Origin: Lachnospiraceae bacterium UBA1066
GTDB taxonomy: Bacteria > Bacillota > Clostridia > Lachnospirales > Lachnospiraceae
Reading direction: 5' to 3'
Length of the DNA stretch: 24,672 bases
Assembly: GCA_002316215.1 (NCBI GenBank)
Contig: DCDB01000262.1
Coordinates: 1-24,672 of the forward strand
The position numbers were made by a program, and so were the translations under genes. The notes under the pieces were generated by a model, which saw only the letters and a program-made list of their open reading frames with translations, was not told the DNA's origin and made no database searches. The first letter of the stretch is position 1, and every line of letters begins with the position of its first letter. Of the stretch, positions 1 to 9,050 are shown piece after piece.

Positions 1-261
1 CTGGACGAGCCGACCAACCATCTGGATATGGAAGCGATAACGGCGCTTAACAACGGACTGACGAAATTCCCGGGCGTCCTGCTTTTTACCTCGCATGATC
101 ATCAGATCGTTGAGACGACGGCCAACAGGGTCATGGAATTCCTGCCGGACGGGCATCTGATCGACAAGGTCGGAACCTACGACGAATATCTTGCTTCGGA
201 TGAGATGGCACGTAAGCGCCAGGTCTATACGGCGACAGAGGATGAGGAAGAGGATGACTGA
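1..261 (+). CDS. ABC-F family ATPase, C-terminal end (partial at the 5' side)
   Basis: The reading frame is open from base 1, so the gene begins outside the window. The first residues, LDEPTNHLD, are the Walker B and D-loop of the second ABC domain in ABC-F proteins, and SHDHQIV about 30 residues later is the H-loop. The end has the typical ABC-F closing stretch (GTYDEYL) and a short acidic tail. ABC-F proteins are cytosolic, have no membrane domain, and act on the ribosome: translation factors of the EttA/YbiT type, or antibiotic protection factors. The tail resembles the EttA/YbiT-like housekeeping group more than a resistance protein, but only about 86 residues are visible, so the subfamily is a guess. 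No clear hairpin terminator follows the stop codon. Confidence 0.9.
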   Translation: MDEPTNHLDMEAITALNNGLTKFPGVLLFTSHDHQIVETTANRVMEFLPDGHLIDKVGTYDEYLASDEMARKRQVYTATEDEEEDD

Positions 262-280
262 TGAATGCCGCGTAAGGCAG

Positions 281-434
281 AAAATTTTACAGTAAATAAG
301 CATCTGCTTCCATAGAACGTGAAATCATACAGTAAGGCAGCAGGTGCTCCCTCAGGGAAAATTATACAGTGAGGAAGCATCTGCTGCCTGAATTTGGAAA
401 AATATGCAGTTTAGTAAGTCTGAAGATATATAAG
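281..434. repeat. Degenerate tandem repeats of about 40 bp before the rhamnosidase gene
   Basis: Four related units follow one another. Each has an A-rich start, then ACAGT (GCAGT in unit 4) at 289-293, 329-333, 366-370 and 406-410, so the period is 40, 37 and 40 bp. In units 1 to 3 the ACAGT is followed by a near-palindrome of form AGCANNTGCT at 299-308, 339-348 and 376-385. Unit 4 has decayed and lacks the palindrome. The array fills almost all of the space between the ABC-F stop and the rhamnosidase ribosome binding site. No confident sigma-70 promoter is visible in it. It could be an operator array or a leader RNA with repeated small hairpins; function is unknown. Confidence 0.7.
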
Positions 435-445
435 AGGGCGGAGTA

Positions 446-3400
446 ATGAAAAAATTAAGGCTGATATCTGCAGTGCTGCTGGCAGGTATTCTATCTTTTC
501 AGAACGTCCCGGCGGAGGCTTCTTCTCCTGCAGCAATGGCTTCTTACCGGAGCGCATCCCAGGCAGAAGAGTCTGTGCCCGGTGAAAAAAATGCAGCTGC
601 GGCTGTTATCGAAAGTGACGGGAGCAATTCTTCTGCATCGGGCAGCAGTTCTGAAGGCGGAACCGGAAACAGTATGTCAGCCGCTGACGCACAGACGGAA
701 AACAGCAGTATTTCTTCGAACAGCGGAGCATCCGCTGAGACTGGATCGGACACGATATCACCGGATGGCAGTACGGCATCCGGTGATACTGCATCGGACA
801 GTACAGCATCCGCTAGTACCGCATCGGACAGTACAGCATCCGGCGGCGCCGCATCGGATAATACAGCGCCCGGAGATACTGCATCCGGCAGTGCGGTATC
901 CGGTGATACTGCCCCGGACAGCACAACGGCATCCGGCAGTACGGCGGCAGAAGAGGCAGCCGTTACGGATGCCGGAACTGCGGAGGATGCAACGACACAG
1001 GGTGCGGCAGCCTCCCCGTCGCCGGAGGCGTCATTACCGTCTGCAGAAGCTGCTGCGGATCCCGTGGGATCAGATGAGAATGCGGCTGTCCTTATTTATG
1101 GCCTCACCTGCGGAAGCAGGACAACACCTCTCGGAATTGATTCTGTGCAGCCGCTTTTAGGCTGGAAAATGAAATCCGGCATACGCGGCGAGAAACAGAC
1201 AGCCTATGAAATCATCGTTTCTTCCGATGCAGAGAAAGCTTCCTCCGGTACCGGGGACGTCTGGGATTCGGGGAGACAGGAGTCGGATGCCTCCGTGGGC
1301 ATCGCCTACGGCGGCAGTACCCTTAAATCATGCAGCAGATATTACTGGAAGGTTCTGGTATGGGATAAAGACGGTGTTCAGTTCCCGTCCGGTGTCACGT
1401 GGTTTGAAACGGGCTTCTACAGCAGTTCTGACTGGAAAGCACATTTTATTGCGGCGGATACAGACGGATCCGGCAATGCGGGAAGCAGCGCCCCGATGTT
1501 CCGCCGGGAGTTCTCGACGGCATCCGGGAAAACGATTTCAAGCGCACGTCTCTATGCTTCGGCACTCGGGATTTATACGGCCTTTATTAACGGACACCGT
1601 GTCGGTTCGGACAAAATGGCTCCGGGCTGGACGGATTATCTGAATTTCATTTCCTATCAGACTTACGATGTTACGTCTCTCCTTGCAGAAGGACAAAATG
1701 CCATCGGGGCCATTGTCGGAAACGGATGGTATTCAGGACGTATTCTGAGCAAAAATGATATTTACGGAAAGGACCGCGCGTTTATCGGTCAGCTGGAGAT
1801 TGTTTATACGGACGGGACGAAGGATATCGTCTCTACGGATACCTCCTGGAAGAGCACCATGAACGGTCCTTACACAGCGGATGATATCTATGACGGTGAA
1901 ACTTATGATGCCCAAAAGGAAGAAAACGGCTGGAGCAGCCCCGGCTTTGATTCCTCCGGCTGGCTGAAAACGAAAGCTGCCACGAACAGCAGCATTTCCA
2001 CAAAAATTAACCTGGATACTGTTCAGCTTACAGCTGAGACGGAAGAGCCGGTTGAGGAAACACAGGAAATCCGTCCGGTTTCCGTCAGCAACCCGTCCTC
2101 AGGAACATATATCTTTGACCTCGGGCAGAACATTGCCGGAGCAGCGAAAATCAGCGTGTGCGGCAATGCAGGAACAAAAGTAAAGATTCGCTACGGTGAA
2201 ATGCTGAACTCGGACGGCACCCTGTATACGGCTAATCTGCGGACGGCGAAAGCTACGGATTACTACATTTTAAAAGGAGATGCGGCGGGGGAAACATACG
2301 AGCCGGAATTTACGTATCACGGCTTCCGCTATATTGAGATTACGGGGTATCCGGGAACTTTGACACAGGATAATGTAACGGGGGTCGTTTTCGGAAGTGA
2401 ACTTACGCGCACGGGTGACATCAGTACGTCGAATACGCTGGTAAACCAGCTTTACTCGAACATTATCTGGGGACAGCGCGGAAACTTTCTGAGTATTCCG
2501 ACCGACTGTCCGCAAAGAGATGAACGCCTGGGCTGGACGGGAGATGTCCAGGTCTTTTCACGTGTCTCGACACTGAATTATAATGTCAGCAGCTTTCTGC
2601 CTGAGTTTGTCAAAAATCTCGGGTCAGAACAATACAGTAACGGTGAAATAGAGGATGCGTTCCCCAAAGCCGTTTATTCCGCGAAGAACGGATCAGGATG
2701 GGCGGATGCTGCGATAATTCTTCCGTGGACAGTATACACGGCATACGGCAACAGGCAGGTTATCTATGACAATTACAATATGATGTCGAAATATTACGAC
2801 TCCGTAGCGGAAGATGCCGGAGACAGCCTGGTTCCTACGCGGAATCCGTATGGTGACTGGCTTGCTTATGATGCGAATACGCCCAGAGAGCTTATTTCCT
2901 GTGCCTATTTTGCGTACGACGCAAGCCTTATGTCGCAGATGGCAGCCGCCATCGGAAAAACTTCGGACAGCGAACAGTATGAGAAACAGTTTGAGAAAAT
3001 AAGATCTGCATTTGTCAGCAGGTTCGTAAATACAAGCGACGGAGTGATCAGCGGCAATACCCAGACGGATTATGTCCTTGCACTGAAGTTTGATCTGCTT
3101 CCGAATGAAAATTTGCGTAAGAAGGCGGCAGAAAGACTTGCTCAGAGAATAAAGGACGCGGATAATCATCTGACGACTGGCTTTATCGGGACGGCCTATC
3201 TTTGTGAAGCCCTGAGCGAAAACGGATATTCGGAAACTGCCTACAGGCTTCTTGAGACGACGACAAATCCTTCGTGGCTTTACAGTGTCGTAAACGGGGC
3301 GACGACGACCTGGGAACGCTGGGACTCTTATGTCGCAGAGACGGGAACCTTCGGTGATGCGAGTATGAACTCTTTCAACCATTATGCTTATGGCGCCGTG

Positions 3401-5341
3401 GGAGCGTGGCTTTACCAGGAGGCGGCCGGCATACAGTACGATACGGAAAATCCCGGCTATAAGCATTTTACAATCGATCCTGAACCGGATGCCTCTATGG
3501 ACAACGTGAGCGGTTCCTACGATTCTGTTTACGGAAAGATCGTTTCGGACTGGACGCTTTCCGGGAGCAGTTTTACACTTCATGCGGAAATTCCGGCCAA
3601 TACAACGGCGGATGTCTACCTTCCCACGGATGATGCGCAGAGCCTTTCGGTTGACGGTGAGGCTTACGTTCCGGGGACGTCATCGGTGGATGGCATTACT
3701 TATGAAGGAAGCGAAAACGGGAAACAGAAGTTTGCGGCTGCTTCCGGGACTTATGATTTTGCAACCTCTGAGAATGGTGTTTCCCTGGGCCTTGTTTCAC
3801 TTTCGCCTATGGAGGACGAACTTTATACCGGGAGCCCTCTGACACCGGACGCTGCGCTTACATGGCATGGCGAAACACTAAAAAATGGTACGGATTATAC
3901 CCTGACCTGCGAAAATAATACAGATAAGGGTACGGCATCTGTCCATGTGGCTGCGGTTCCCGGAAACGGACGCTTTTCCGGCGCGATTGATACAACCTTC
4001 AGAATTCTTGAGCCTGTTGCGCCGGGCATTTATGATATCAGCGTGAATATCGGAGGGGCGGCAAAGGCGCTTGATATTTCAGGCGGAAGCCATTCTTCCG
4101 GAGGCAATGTCCAGATTTACGATATAAACAGGACAGCTGCACAGCGCTACAGTGTCGAGAGCGTGGGAAACGGCTATTTCAGGATCGTTAATCAGGGATC
4201 TGGAAAGGTTCTTGACTGCCAGAACGGCGGTACGGACGACGGCACGAATGTTCAGCAGTATACATGGAACGGGACGGATGCCCAACTCTGGAAAATCGGA
4301 ACGGCTGACGGAACAGCTTACACCATACTTTCAAAAGCATCGGGAAAATCACTGGATGTCAGCGGCGGCAACAATGCCAATGGCACGAATGTCCAGATTT
4401 GGAATCCTAACCGGAGTGCTGCCCAGACGTGGTTTTTTACACCGTTTATTTATTCCGGAAATGCGGAAGCCGGGAAAACATATATCCTGATACCGAAATT
4501 AAACAATTTACTTGCTGTAAACGTCAGGAACAACAGCCGGACTTCTTCAGCGGATCTTATTCTTGATGCGCAGAGCGATTCGGAATCCGAGAAGTTCACG
4601 CTGGAAGAAAACGGAGACGGAACTTACTGCCTGGTGAACGGTATGGCTGAATTCTGCGCCGATGTAAGGAACGGCAGCACTTTCAGCGGAGCCCGGCTTC
4701 AGGTTTATGAATCCAACGGGACGGCGGCCCAGAGATGGATACTTCGGAAGAACGGCGACGGGACCTATACGATTCTGAACGCCGTTACGGGTAAGACAGC
4801 TGATATTCCTAATGCTGATGCTAAAAATGGGGCTCCGGTCCAGATGTGGGACAGCAACGGCTCAGACGCACAGCGTTTTTATCTGCAGGAAACGGCGGAG
4901 CCGGATCACGCGATGGACGGTACTTATACAGCAGTGTCTGCGCTCAAGGACACGGCGGTTATGGATGTTTACGGCGGTTCCGTGTTTTCCGGCGCCAATG
5001 TCCGGCTGTGGCAGGACAACGGAACGGCAGCACAGAAGTTTAAATTCATTTACAGCGGGAGCGGCTGCTACCGGATCGTAAATGTAAATTCCGGGAAGGT
5101 TCTGGATGTCATGGGCGGCATAGGCTTTAATACGGCAAACGTATGGCAGTACGATTATAACGGTTCTGACGGCCAGCTTTGGAAAGTTTCAGATAACAGC
5201 GACGGGACAGTGACGATTAAGAGCCGCCTCGGAAAAGCGCTTGATGTGTCAGGAGGCCGGTCCGACAGCGGAACGAATATTCAGATTTACGATTCCAACG
5301 GCAGTGCGGCACAGAGATGGATTCTGAAAAAAACAAATTAG
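446..5341 (+). CDS. Secreted multidomain alpha-L-rhamnosidase (GH78) with three ricin-type beta-trefoils
   Basis: The protein (1631 aa) hydrolyses terminal alpha-L-rhamnose from plant glycans or glycosides outside the cell. A signal peptide (residues 1-25, cleavage after AEA) is followed by an S/T/A/G-rich linker (about 27-210). The GH78 part then runs: fibronectin-III-like (about 215-325), Bac_rhamnosid_N (327-500), beta-sandwich (540-650), six-hairpin catalytic domain (655-990), C-terminal beta domain (to about 1095). The general acid motif DCPQRDERLGWTGD sits at 687-700 with E693 the expected acid; TTTWERWDSY at 953-962 holds E957, the expected base. An Ig-like module (1111-1190) and three beta-trefoils (about 1193-1333, 1340-1483, 1487-1631) follow, with nine QxW-type repeats. 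There is no LPXTG or S-layer anchor. An AGAGGG site (433-438) supports the start. Exact substrate is unknown. Confidence 0.95.
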   Translation: MKKLRLISAVLLAGILSFQNVPAEASSPAAMASYRSASQAEESVPGEKNAAAAVIESDGSNSSASGSSSEGGTGNSMSAADAQTENSSISSNSGASAETGSDTISPDGSTASGDTASDSTASASTASDSTASGGAASDNTAPGDTASGSAVSGDTAPDSTTASGSTAAEEAAVTDAGTAEDATTQGAAASPSPEASLPSAEAAADPVGSDENAAVLIYGLTCGSRTTPLGIDSVQPLLGWKMKSGIRGEKQTAYEIIVSSDAEKASSGTGDVWDSGRQESDASVGIAYGGSTLKSCSRYYWKVLVWDKDGVQFPSGVTWFETGFYSSSDWKAHFIAADTDGSGNAGSSAPMFRREFSTASGKTISSARLYASALGIYTAFINGHRVGSDKMAPGWTDYLNFISYQTYDVTSLLAEGQNAIGAIVGNGWYSGRILSKNDIYGKDRAFIGQLEIVYTDGTKDIVSTDTSWKSTMNGPYTADDIYDGETYDAQKEENGWSSPGFDSSGWLKTKAATNSSISTKINLDTVQLTAETEEPVEETQEIRPVSVSNPSSGTYIFDLGQNIAGAAKISVCGNAGTKVKIRYGEMLNSDGTLYTANLRTAKATDYYILKGDAAGETYEPEFTYHGFRYIEITGYPGTLTQDNVTGVVFGSELTRTGDISTSNTLVNQLYSNIIWGQRGNFLSIPTDCPQRDERLGWTGDVQVFSRVSTLNYNVSSFLPEFVKNLGSEQYSNGEIEDAFPKAVYSAKNGSGWADAAIILPWTVYTAYGNRQVIYDNYNMMSKYYDSVAEDAGDSLVPTRNPYGDWLAYDANTPRELISCAYFAYDASLMSQMAAAIGKTSDSEQYEKQFEKIRSAFVSRFVNTSDGVISGNTQTDYVLALKFDLLPNENLRKKAAERLAQRIKDADNHLTTGFIGTAYLCEALSENGYSETAYRLLETTTNPSWLYSVVNGATTTWERWDSYVAETGTFGDASMNSFNHYAYGAVGAWLYQEAAGIQYDTENPGYKHFTIDPEPDASMDNVSGSYDSVYGKIVSDWTLSGSSFTLHAEIPANTTADVYLPTDDAQSLSVDGEAYVPGTSSVDGITYEGSENGKQKFAAASGTYDFATSENGVSLGLVSLSPMEDELYTGSPLTPDAALTWHGETLKNGTDYTLTCENNTDKGTASVHVAAVPGNGRFSGAIDTTFRILEPVAPGIYDISVNIGGAAKALDISGGSHSSGGNVQIYDINRTAAQRYSVESVGNGYFRIVNQGSGKVLDCQNGGTDDGTNVQQYTWNGTDAQLWKIGTADGTAYTILSKASGKSLDVSGGNNANGTNVQIWNPNRSAAQTWFFTPFIYSGNAEAGKTYILIPKLNNLLAVNVRNNSRTSSADLILDAQSDSESEKFTLEENGDGTYCLVNGMAEFCADVRNGSTFSGARLQVYESNGTAAQRWILRKNGDGTYTILNAVTGKTADIPNADAKNGAPVQMWDSNGSDAQRFYLQETAEPDHAMDGTYTAVSALKDTAVMDVYGGSVFSGANVRLWQDNGTAAQKFKFIYSGSGCYRIVNVNSGKVLDVMGGIGFNTANVWQYDYNGSDGQLWKVSDNSDGTVTIKSRLGKALDVSGGRSDSGTNIQIYDSNGSAAQRWILKKTN
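764..945 (+). repeat. 15-bp coding tandem repeat in the rhamnosidase linker
   Basis: About twelve imperfect copies of a 15-bp unit (type GCATCCGGTGATACT) lie in frame and encode five-residue repeats of form S-[GDA]-[DSN]-T-A. Neighbouring copies differ by a few bases, and one copy near 930 carries an extra Thr codon. The segment encodes a flexible, likely disordered spacer between the signal peptide and the enzyme. Being a multiple of three, the repeat could expand or shrink without breaking the frame. Confidence 0.85.
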
Positions 5342-5355
5342 AAATTTGTGTATTT

Positions 5356-5377
5356 ATTGCGATACTTCCGCAATTTT
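5356..5377 (+). terminator. Possible weak terminator after the rhamnosidase gene
   Basis: ATTGCG (5356-5361) and CGCAAT (5369-5374) form a 6-bp stem with a 7-nt loop, followed by only a few T residues. It lies 15 bases after the stop codon. The stem is short and the T-run is poor, so this is a weak candidate. Confidence 0.3.
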
Positions 5378-5390
5378 CGCGCAACTTTCA

Positions 5391-5419
5391 TGGACATTCA
5401 AATTTGCGAGTGCTATAAT
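5391..5419 (+). promoter_or_regulatory. Sigma-70/SigA-type promoter of nifJ
   Basis: TGGACA (5391-5396, five of six matches to the -35 consensus), a 17-bp spacer, and a perfect TATAAT (5414-5419) with an extended -10 TG at 5411-5412. Transcription should start near 5426, giving a leader of about 60 bases before the ATG at 5487. This is one of the best promoters in the window and fits a highly expressed central enzyme. Confidence 0.8.
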
Positions 5420-5420
5420 T

Positions 5421-5459
5421 TGCATAGACTGAAAAAGTATGCAGGAACGGTACTTTTTT
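5421..5459 (+). promoter_or_regulatory. Overlapping inverted repeats in the nifJ promoter/leader
   Basis: Two inverted repeats share bases. TGCATA (5421-5426) pairs with TATGCA (5438-5443) across 11 nt. AAAAAGTA (5432-5439) pairs with TACTTTTT (5451-5458) across 11 nt and ends in T residues. As RNA they cannot form together. As DNA the first lies just downstream of the -10 box, where a repressor could bind. A related TGCATA/TATGCA repeat precedes the phosphofructokinase gene. Confidence 0.4.
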
Positions 5460-5486
5460 AAATATTTCAAGGAGGATAGATAGAAT

Positions 5487-8400
5487 ATGGATAACAGGAA
5501 ATGGTTAACCATGGATGGCAACGAGGCTGCTGCGCATGTATCCTATGCATATACAGAAGTCGCAACCATCTATCCCATCACTCCTTCATCCGTCATGCCT
5601 GAGCATGTGGATGAATGGGCGACAGCGGGACGCAAGAACATCTTCGGCCAGGAAGTACAGGTTACGGAAATGCAGTCAGAAGCAGGTGCTTCCGGTGCTT
5701 TCCATGGTTCTCTGGCAGCAGGAGCCCTTACGACTACGTTTACGGCTTCACAGGGTCTTCTTCTTATGATCCCCAATATTTACAAAGTTGCCGGTGAACA
5801 GCTTCCGGGCGTTTTTGATGTTTCCGCCCGTGCCGTTGCAAGCCATGCCCTTTCAATTTTCGGTGATCACTCCGATGTTCTGGCCTGCCGTCAGGCCGGC
5901 GCCTGCATGCTCTGCGAATCTTCCGTACAGGAAGTTATGGATCTTACGCCTGTCGCACATCTTGCAGCAATCAAGGGAAGCATTCCGTTCATCAATTTCT
6001 TCGATGGTTTCCGTACATCTCATGAAATCCAGAAGATCCATACCTGGGATTATGAAGATCTTAAGGATATGACTGATGAAGAAGCCATTGCCGCTTTCAG
6101 AGCCCATGCCCTGAACCCGAATCATCCGTGCGAGCGCGGCTCAGCGCAGAACCCGGATATTTTCTTCCAGGCACGTGAAGCTTCGAACCCGTACTACGAT
6201 GCAATGCCGGAAATTGTCCAGATGTATATGGACAAAGTAAATGAGAAGATTGGCACGAAGTACAAACTTTTCAATTACTACGGCGATCCGAAGGCAGAAT
6301 CCGTTATTATTGCAATGGGTTCCGTTAACGATACGATTGAGGAGACTGTTGATTATCTGCGCACGACGAAGAAGGCTAAGGTCGGCGTCATCAAAGTACG
6401 CCTGTATCGTCCGTTCTCCGCCAAGGCTCTTATCTCCGCTATCCCGAAGACGGCAAAGGTCATCAATGTCCTCGACCGCACGAAGGAACCGGGTGCCGAA
6501 GGCGAACCGCTCTGGCTGGATGTTGTTGCAGCGCTTCATGATTCCAAATTCAAGGATGTCAAGATTCTTTCCGGACGTTACGGCCTTGGCTCCAAGGACA
6601 CTTCTCCGGCTCAGATCGCAGCTGTCTTTGCGAACAAGACAAAGAAGATGTTTACTCTCGGAATCAAAGATGACGTGACGAACCTTTCTCTTGCCATCGG
6701 ACCGGAAATCGTTTCGACGCCCAAGGGCACAATCAACTGCAAGTTCTGGGGCCTCGGTGCTGACGGTACTGTCGGTGCCAACAAGAACTCCATCAAGATC
6801 ATCGGCGATAACACGAATATGTACGCACAGGCATATTTCGATTACGACTCCAAGAAGTCCGGCGGCGTAACGATGAGCCATCTGCGTTTCGGAAAGAAAC
6901 CGATTAAGTCAACCTACCTTATCCGTCAGGCTAACTTTGTTGCCTGCCACAATCCTGCCTATGTACGCAAGTTCAACATGGTCCAGGAAATTGTTGACGG
7001 CGGCACCTTCCTTCTTAACTGCCCGTGGGATGATGCAGATATTGAAAAGCATCTTCCGGGACAGATGAAGAAGTATATGGCTGACCATAAGATTAAATTC
7101 TATGTCATTGACGGTGTCAAGATCGGCATCGCGGTCGGCATGGGCCCGACACGTATCAACACAATTCTTCAGTCCGCTTTCTTTAAGCTTGCCAACATCA
7201 TCCCTGAATCCCAGGCCATCGACCTGATGAAGAAGGCTGCTGCGGCAACTTACGGACGCAAGGGGCAGGATGTCGTCGAGAAGAACTGGGCGGCTATCGA
7301 AGAAGGCGCAAAGCAGGTACGTGAAGTAACGGTTCCGGAATCCTGGAGCCAGTGCGAAGATGAAGGACTTGATTTTAAGAAAGCTACAGAAGGAAGAAAA
7401 GAAGTCCTTGATTTCGTAAATAATATCCAGAGCGCAGTCTCCGCACAGGAAGGAAATAATCTTCCGGTTTCTGCATTTAAGGATTATGTTGACGGTTCTA
7501 CACCTTCAGGATCTGCCGCTTATGAGAAGCGCGGAATCGCAGTTATGATTCCTGAATGGAATTCCGACAACTGCATCCAGTGCGAGAGATGCTCTTATGT
7601 CTGCCCGCACGGCGTCATCCGTCCGTTTGCTCTTACGGAAGAAGAAGTAAAGGCTGCACCTGAGGGAGCTAAAACTATTCCGCTTATCGGCGTACAGGGC
7701 TATTCTTTCGCAATCGGCATTTCTGCTTATGACTGCACAGGCTGCGGTTCATGCGCTAATGTATGCCCGGGCAAGAAAGGTGCGAAGGCACTGACGATGG
7801 TCAATGCGGAAGCCAACAGCGAAGACACCCAGAAATATTTTGACAGTTATGTAAAGGCTCCGATTAAGAAGGATGTTGTTGCCAAGTTCGGCGAGAATTC
7901 CGTTAAGGGCAGCCAGTTCAAACAGCCGCTTCTGGAGTTCTCGGGAGCATGCGCAGGCTGCGGCGAGACACCTTATGCAAAGTTAATCACACAGCTGTTC
8001 GGCGACAGAATGTATATTGCTAATGCGACGGGCTGCTCATCGATCTGGGGCAACAGCTCACCGTCCACGCCTTATACGGTAACGCCGGAAGGAAAAGGAC
8101 CGGCATGGTCCAATTCCCTGTTTGAAGATAATGCAGAGTTTGGCTACGGCATGGCTCTTGCACAGAAAGCAATCCGCGACGGCCTTAAGGCCAATGTGGA
8201 AAAGATCGCTGAAGGCGGCACCGGTGCAGCTGAAGCGGCAAAGAAGTGGCTTGATACGTTCAGCAGCGGTGTTGAAAATGGCGCAGCTACAGATGAACTT
8301 GTCAAAGCGCTCAAGGGCGCAAAATCGGCAGATGCCAAAGAAATCCTTGAGAAGAAAGACTTCCTGGCAAAGAAGAGCCAGTGGATCTTCGGCGGTGACG

Positions 8401-9032
8401 GCTGGGCTTACGATATCGGCTACGGCGGAGTAGATCATGTCCTGGCTTCCGGCCGCGACATCAATATCATGGTCTTCGATACCGAAGTTTATTCTAATAC
8501 AGGCGGACAGTCTTCAAAGGCTACGCCGACCGGCGCAATCGCACAGTTTGCGGCAGCGGGAAAAGAGACAAAGAAGAAGGATCTCGCCGGAATGGCGATG
8601 TCTTACGGCTATGTCTATGTTGCGCAGATTGCTATGGGAGCTGATTACAATCAGGCAGTCAAGGCAATTGCTGAGGCTGAGGCTTATGACGGACCGTCCC
8701 TTGTCATTGCTTATGCGCCGTGCATCAACCACGGCATCCGCAAGGGCATGGGCAAGTCCATTACAGAAGAAGAACTGGCTGTTAAGGCAGGCTATTGGTT
8801 CAACTTCCGCTTCAATCCGGCTCTTGCGGCTCAGGGCAAGGATTGCTTCCTGCTCGATTCCAAGGAGCCGACAGATTCCTACGGCGATTTCATCGGCGGC
8901 GAAGTGCGTTACAGCAGCCTGATGAGAGCTAACCCGGAACGTGCGAAGAGGCTGTTTGCCAAGGCAGAAGAAGAAAGCAAGGAGAGATGGACATATCTCA
9001 ACAAGCTTATTGACCTGTACAAGGCGAAATAA
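5487..9032 (+). CDS. nifJ: Pyruvate:ferredoxin (flavodoxin) oxidoreductase
   Basis: The 1181-aa protein is the usual full length of single-chain PFOR. It converts pyruvate, CoA and oxidised ferredoxin to acetyl-CoA, CO2 and reduced ferredoxin in the cytosol, feeding fermentation and hydrogenase. The N-terminal pyruvate-binding domain starts with YPITPSSVMPEH. Two [4Fe-4S] sites are seen at C696/C699/C702/C706 and C750/C753/C756/C760. The proximal cluster cysteines are C822, C825, C850 and C1079, as expected from the Desulfovibrio africanus enzyme. The TPP site is GDGWAYDIGYGG with the downstream TEVYSNTGGQSS. The ribosome binding site AAGGAGGA (5469-5476) is strong. The gene stands alone between its own promoter and a strong terminator. 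No residue looks missing. Confidence 0.98.
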   Translation: MDNRKWLTMDGNEAAAHVSYAYTEVATIYPITPSSVMPEHVDEWATAGRKNIFGQEVQVTEMQSEAGASGAFHGSLAAGALTTTFTASQGLLLMIPNIYKVAGEQLPGVFDVSARAVASHALSIFGDHSDVLACRQAGACMLCESSVQEVMDLTPVAHLAAIKGSIPFINFFDGFRTSHEIQKIHTWDYEDLKDMTDEEAIAAFRAHALNPNHPCERGSAQNPDIFFQAREASNPYYDAMPEIVQMYMDKVNEKIGTKYKLFNYYGDPKAESVIIAMGSVNDTIEETVDYLRTTKKAKVGVIKVRLYRPFSAKALISAIPKTAKVINVLDRTKEPGAEGEPLWLDVVAALHDSKFKDVKILSGRYGLGSKDTSPAQIAAVFANKTKKMFTLGIKDDVTNLSLAIGPEIVSTPKGTINCKFWGLGADGTVGANKNSIKIIGDNTNMYAQAYFDYDSKKSGGVTMSHLRFGKKPIKSTYLIRQANFVACHNPAYVRKFNMVQEIVDGGTFLLNCPWDDADIEKHLPGQMKKYMADHKIKFYVIDGVKIGIAVGMGPTRINTILQSAFFKLANIIPESQAIDLMKKAAAATYGRKGQDVVEKNWAAIEEGAKQVREVTVPESWSQCEDEGLDFKKATEGRKEVLDFVNNIQSAVSAQEGNNLPVSAFKDYVDGSTPSGSAAYEKRGIAVMIPEWNSDNCIQCERCSYVCPHGVIRPFALTEEEVKAAPEGAKTIPLIGVQGYSFAIGISAYDCTGCGSCANVCPGKKGAKALTMVNAEANSEDTQKYFDSYVKAPIKKDVVAKFGENSVKGSQFKQPLLEFSGACAGCGETPYAKLITQLFGDRMYIANATGCSSIWGNSSPSTPYTVTPEGKGPAWSNSLFEDNAEFGYGMALAQKAIRDGLKANVEKIAEGGTGAAEAAKKWLDTFSSGVENGAATDELVKALKGAKSADAKEILEKKDFLAKKSQWIFGGDGWAYDIGYGGVDHVLASGRDINIMVFDTEVYSNTGGQSSKATPTGAIAQFAAAGKETKKKDLAGMAMSYGYVYVAQIAMGADYNQAVKAIAEAEAYDGPSLVIAYAPCINHGIRKGMGKSITEEELAVKAGYWFNFRFNPALAAQGKDCFLLDSKEPTDSYGDFIGGEVRYSSLMRANPERAKRLFAKAEEESKERWTYLNKLIDLYKAK

Positions 9033-9050
9033 TTATTCTGCAAAACATGG

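Noticed and set aside
427..432. TATATA as a -10 box for the rhamnosidase gene
   Set aside because: Transcription would begin in or after the ribosome binding site, only a few bases before the ATG, and no -35 is at the right distance.
582..1160. Open frame of 192 codons in another plus-strand frame over the rhamnosidase linker, with an antisense partner at 544-924
   Set aside because: Both arise from the 15-bp repeat, which keeps several frames open. The Arg/His/Pro-rich product has no start signal of its own.
2693..3583. Open frame of 296 codons on the minus strand inside the rhamnosidase gene
   Set aside because: It runs opposite to the catalytic domain, and its Arg/Ile-rich product has no family features. 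Shadow frame.
5200..5341. Cell-wall sorting signal at the end of the rhamnosidase
   Set aside because: The protein ends in the last trefoil (QRWILKK type). There is no LPXTG, hydrophobic helix or S-layer domain.
6141..6881. Open frame of 246 codons on the minus strand inside nifJ
   Set aside because: Same reasons; the plus-strand protein is fully conserved here.
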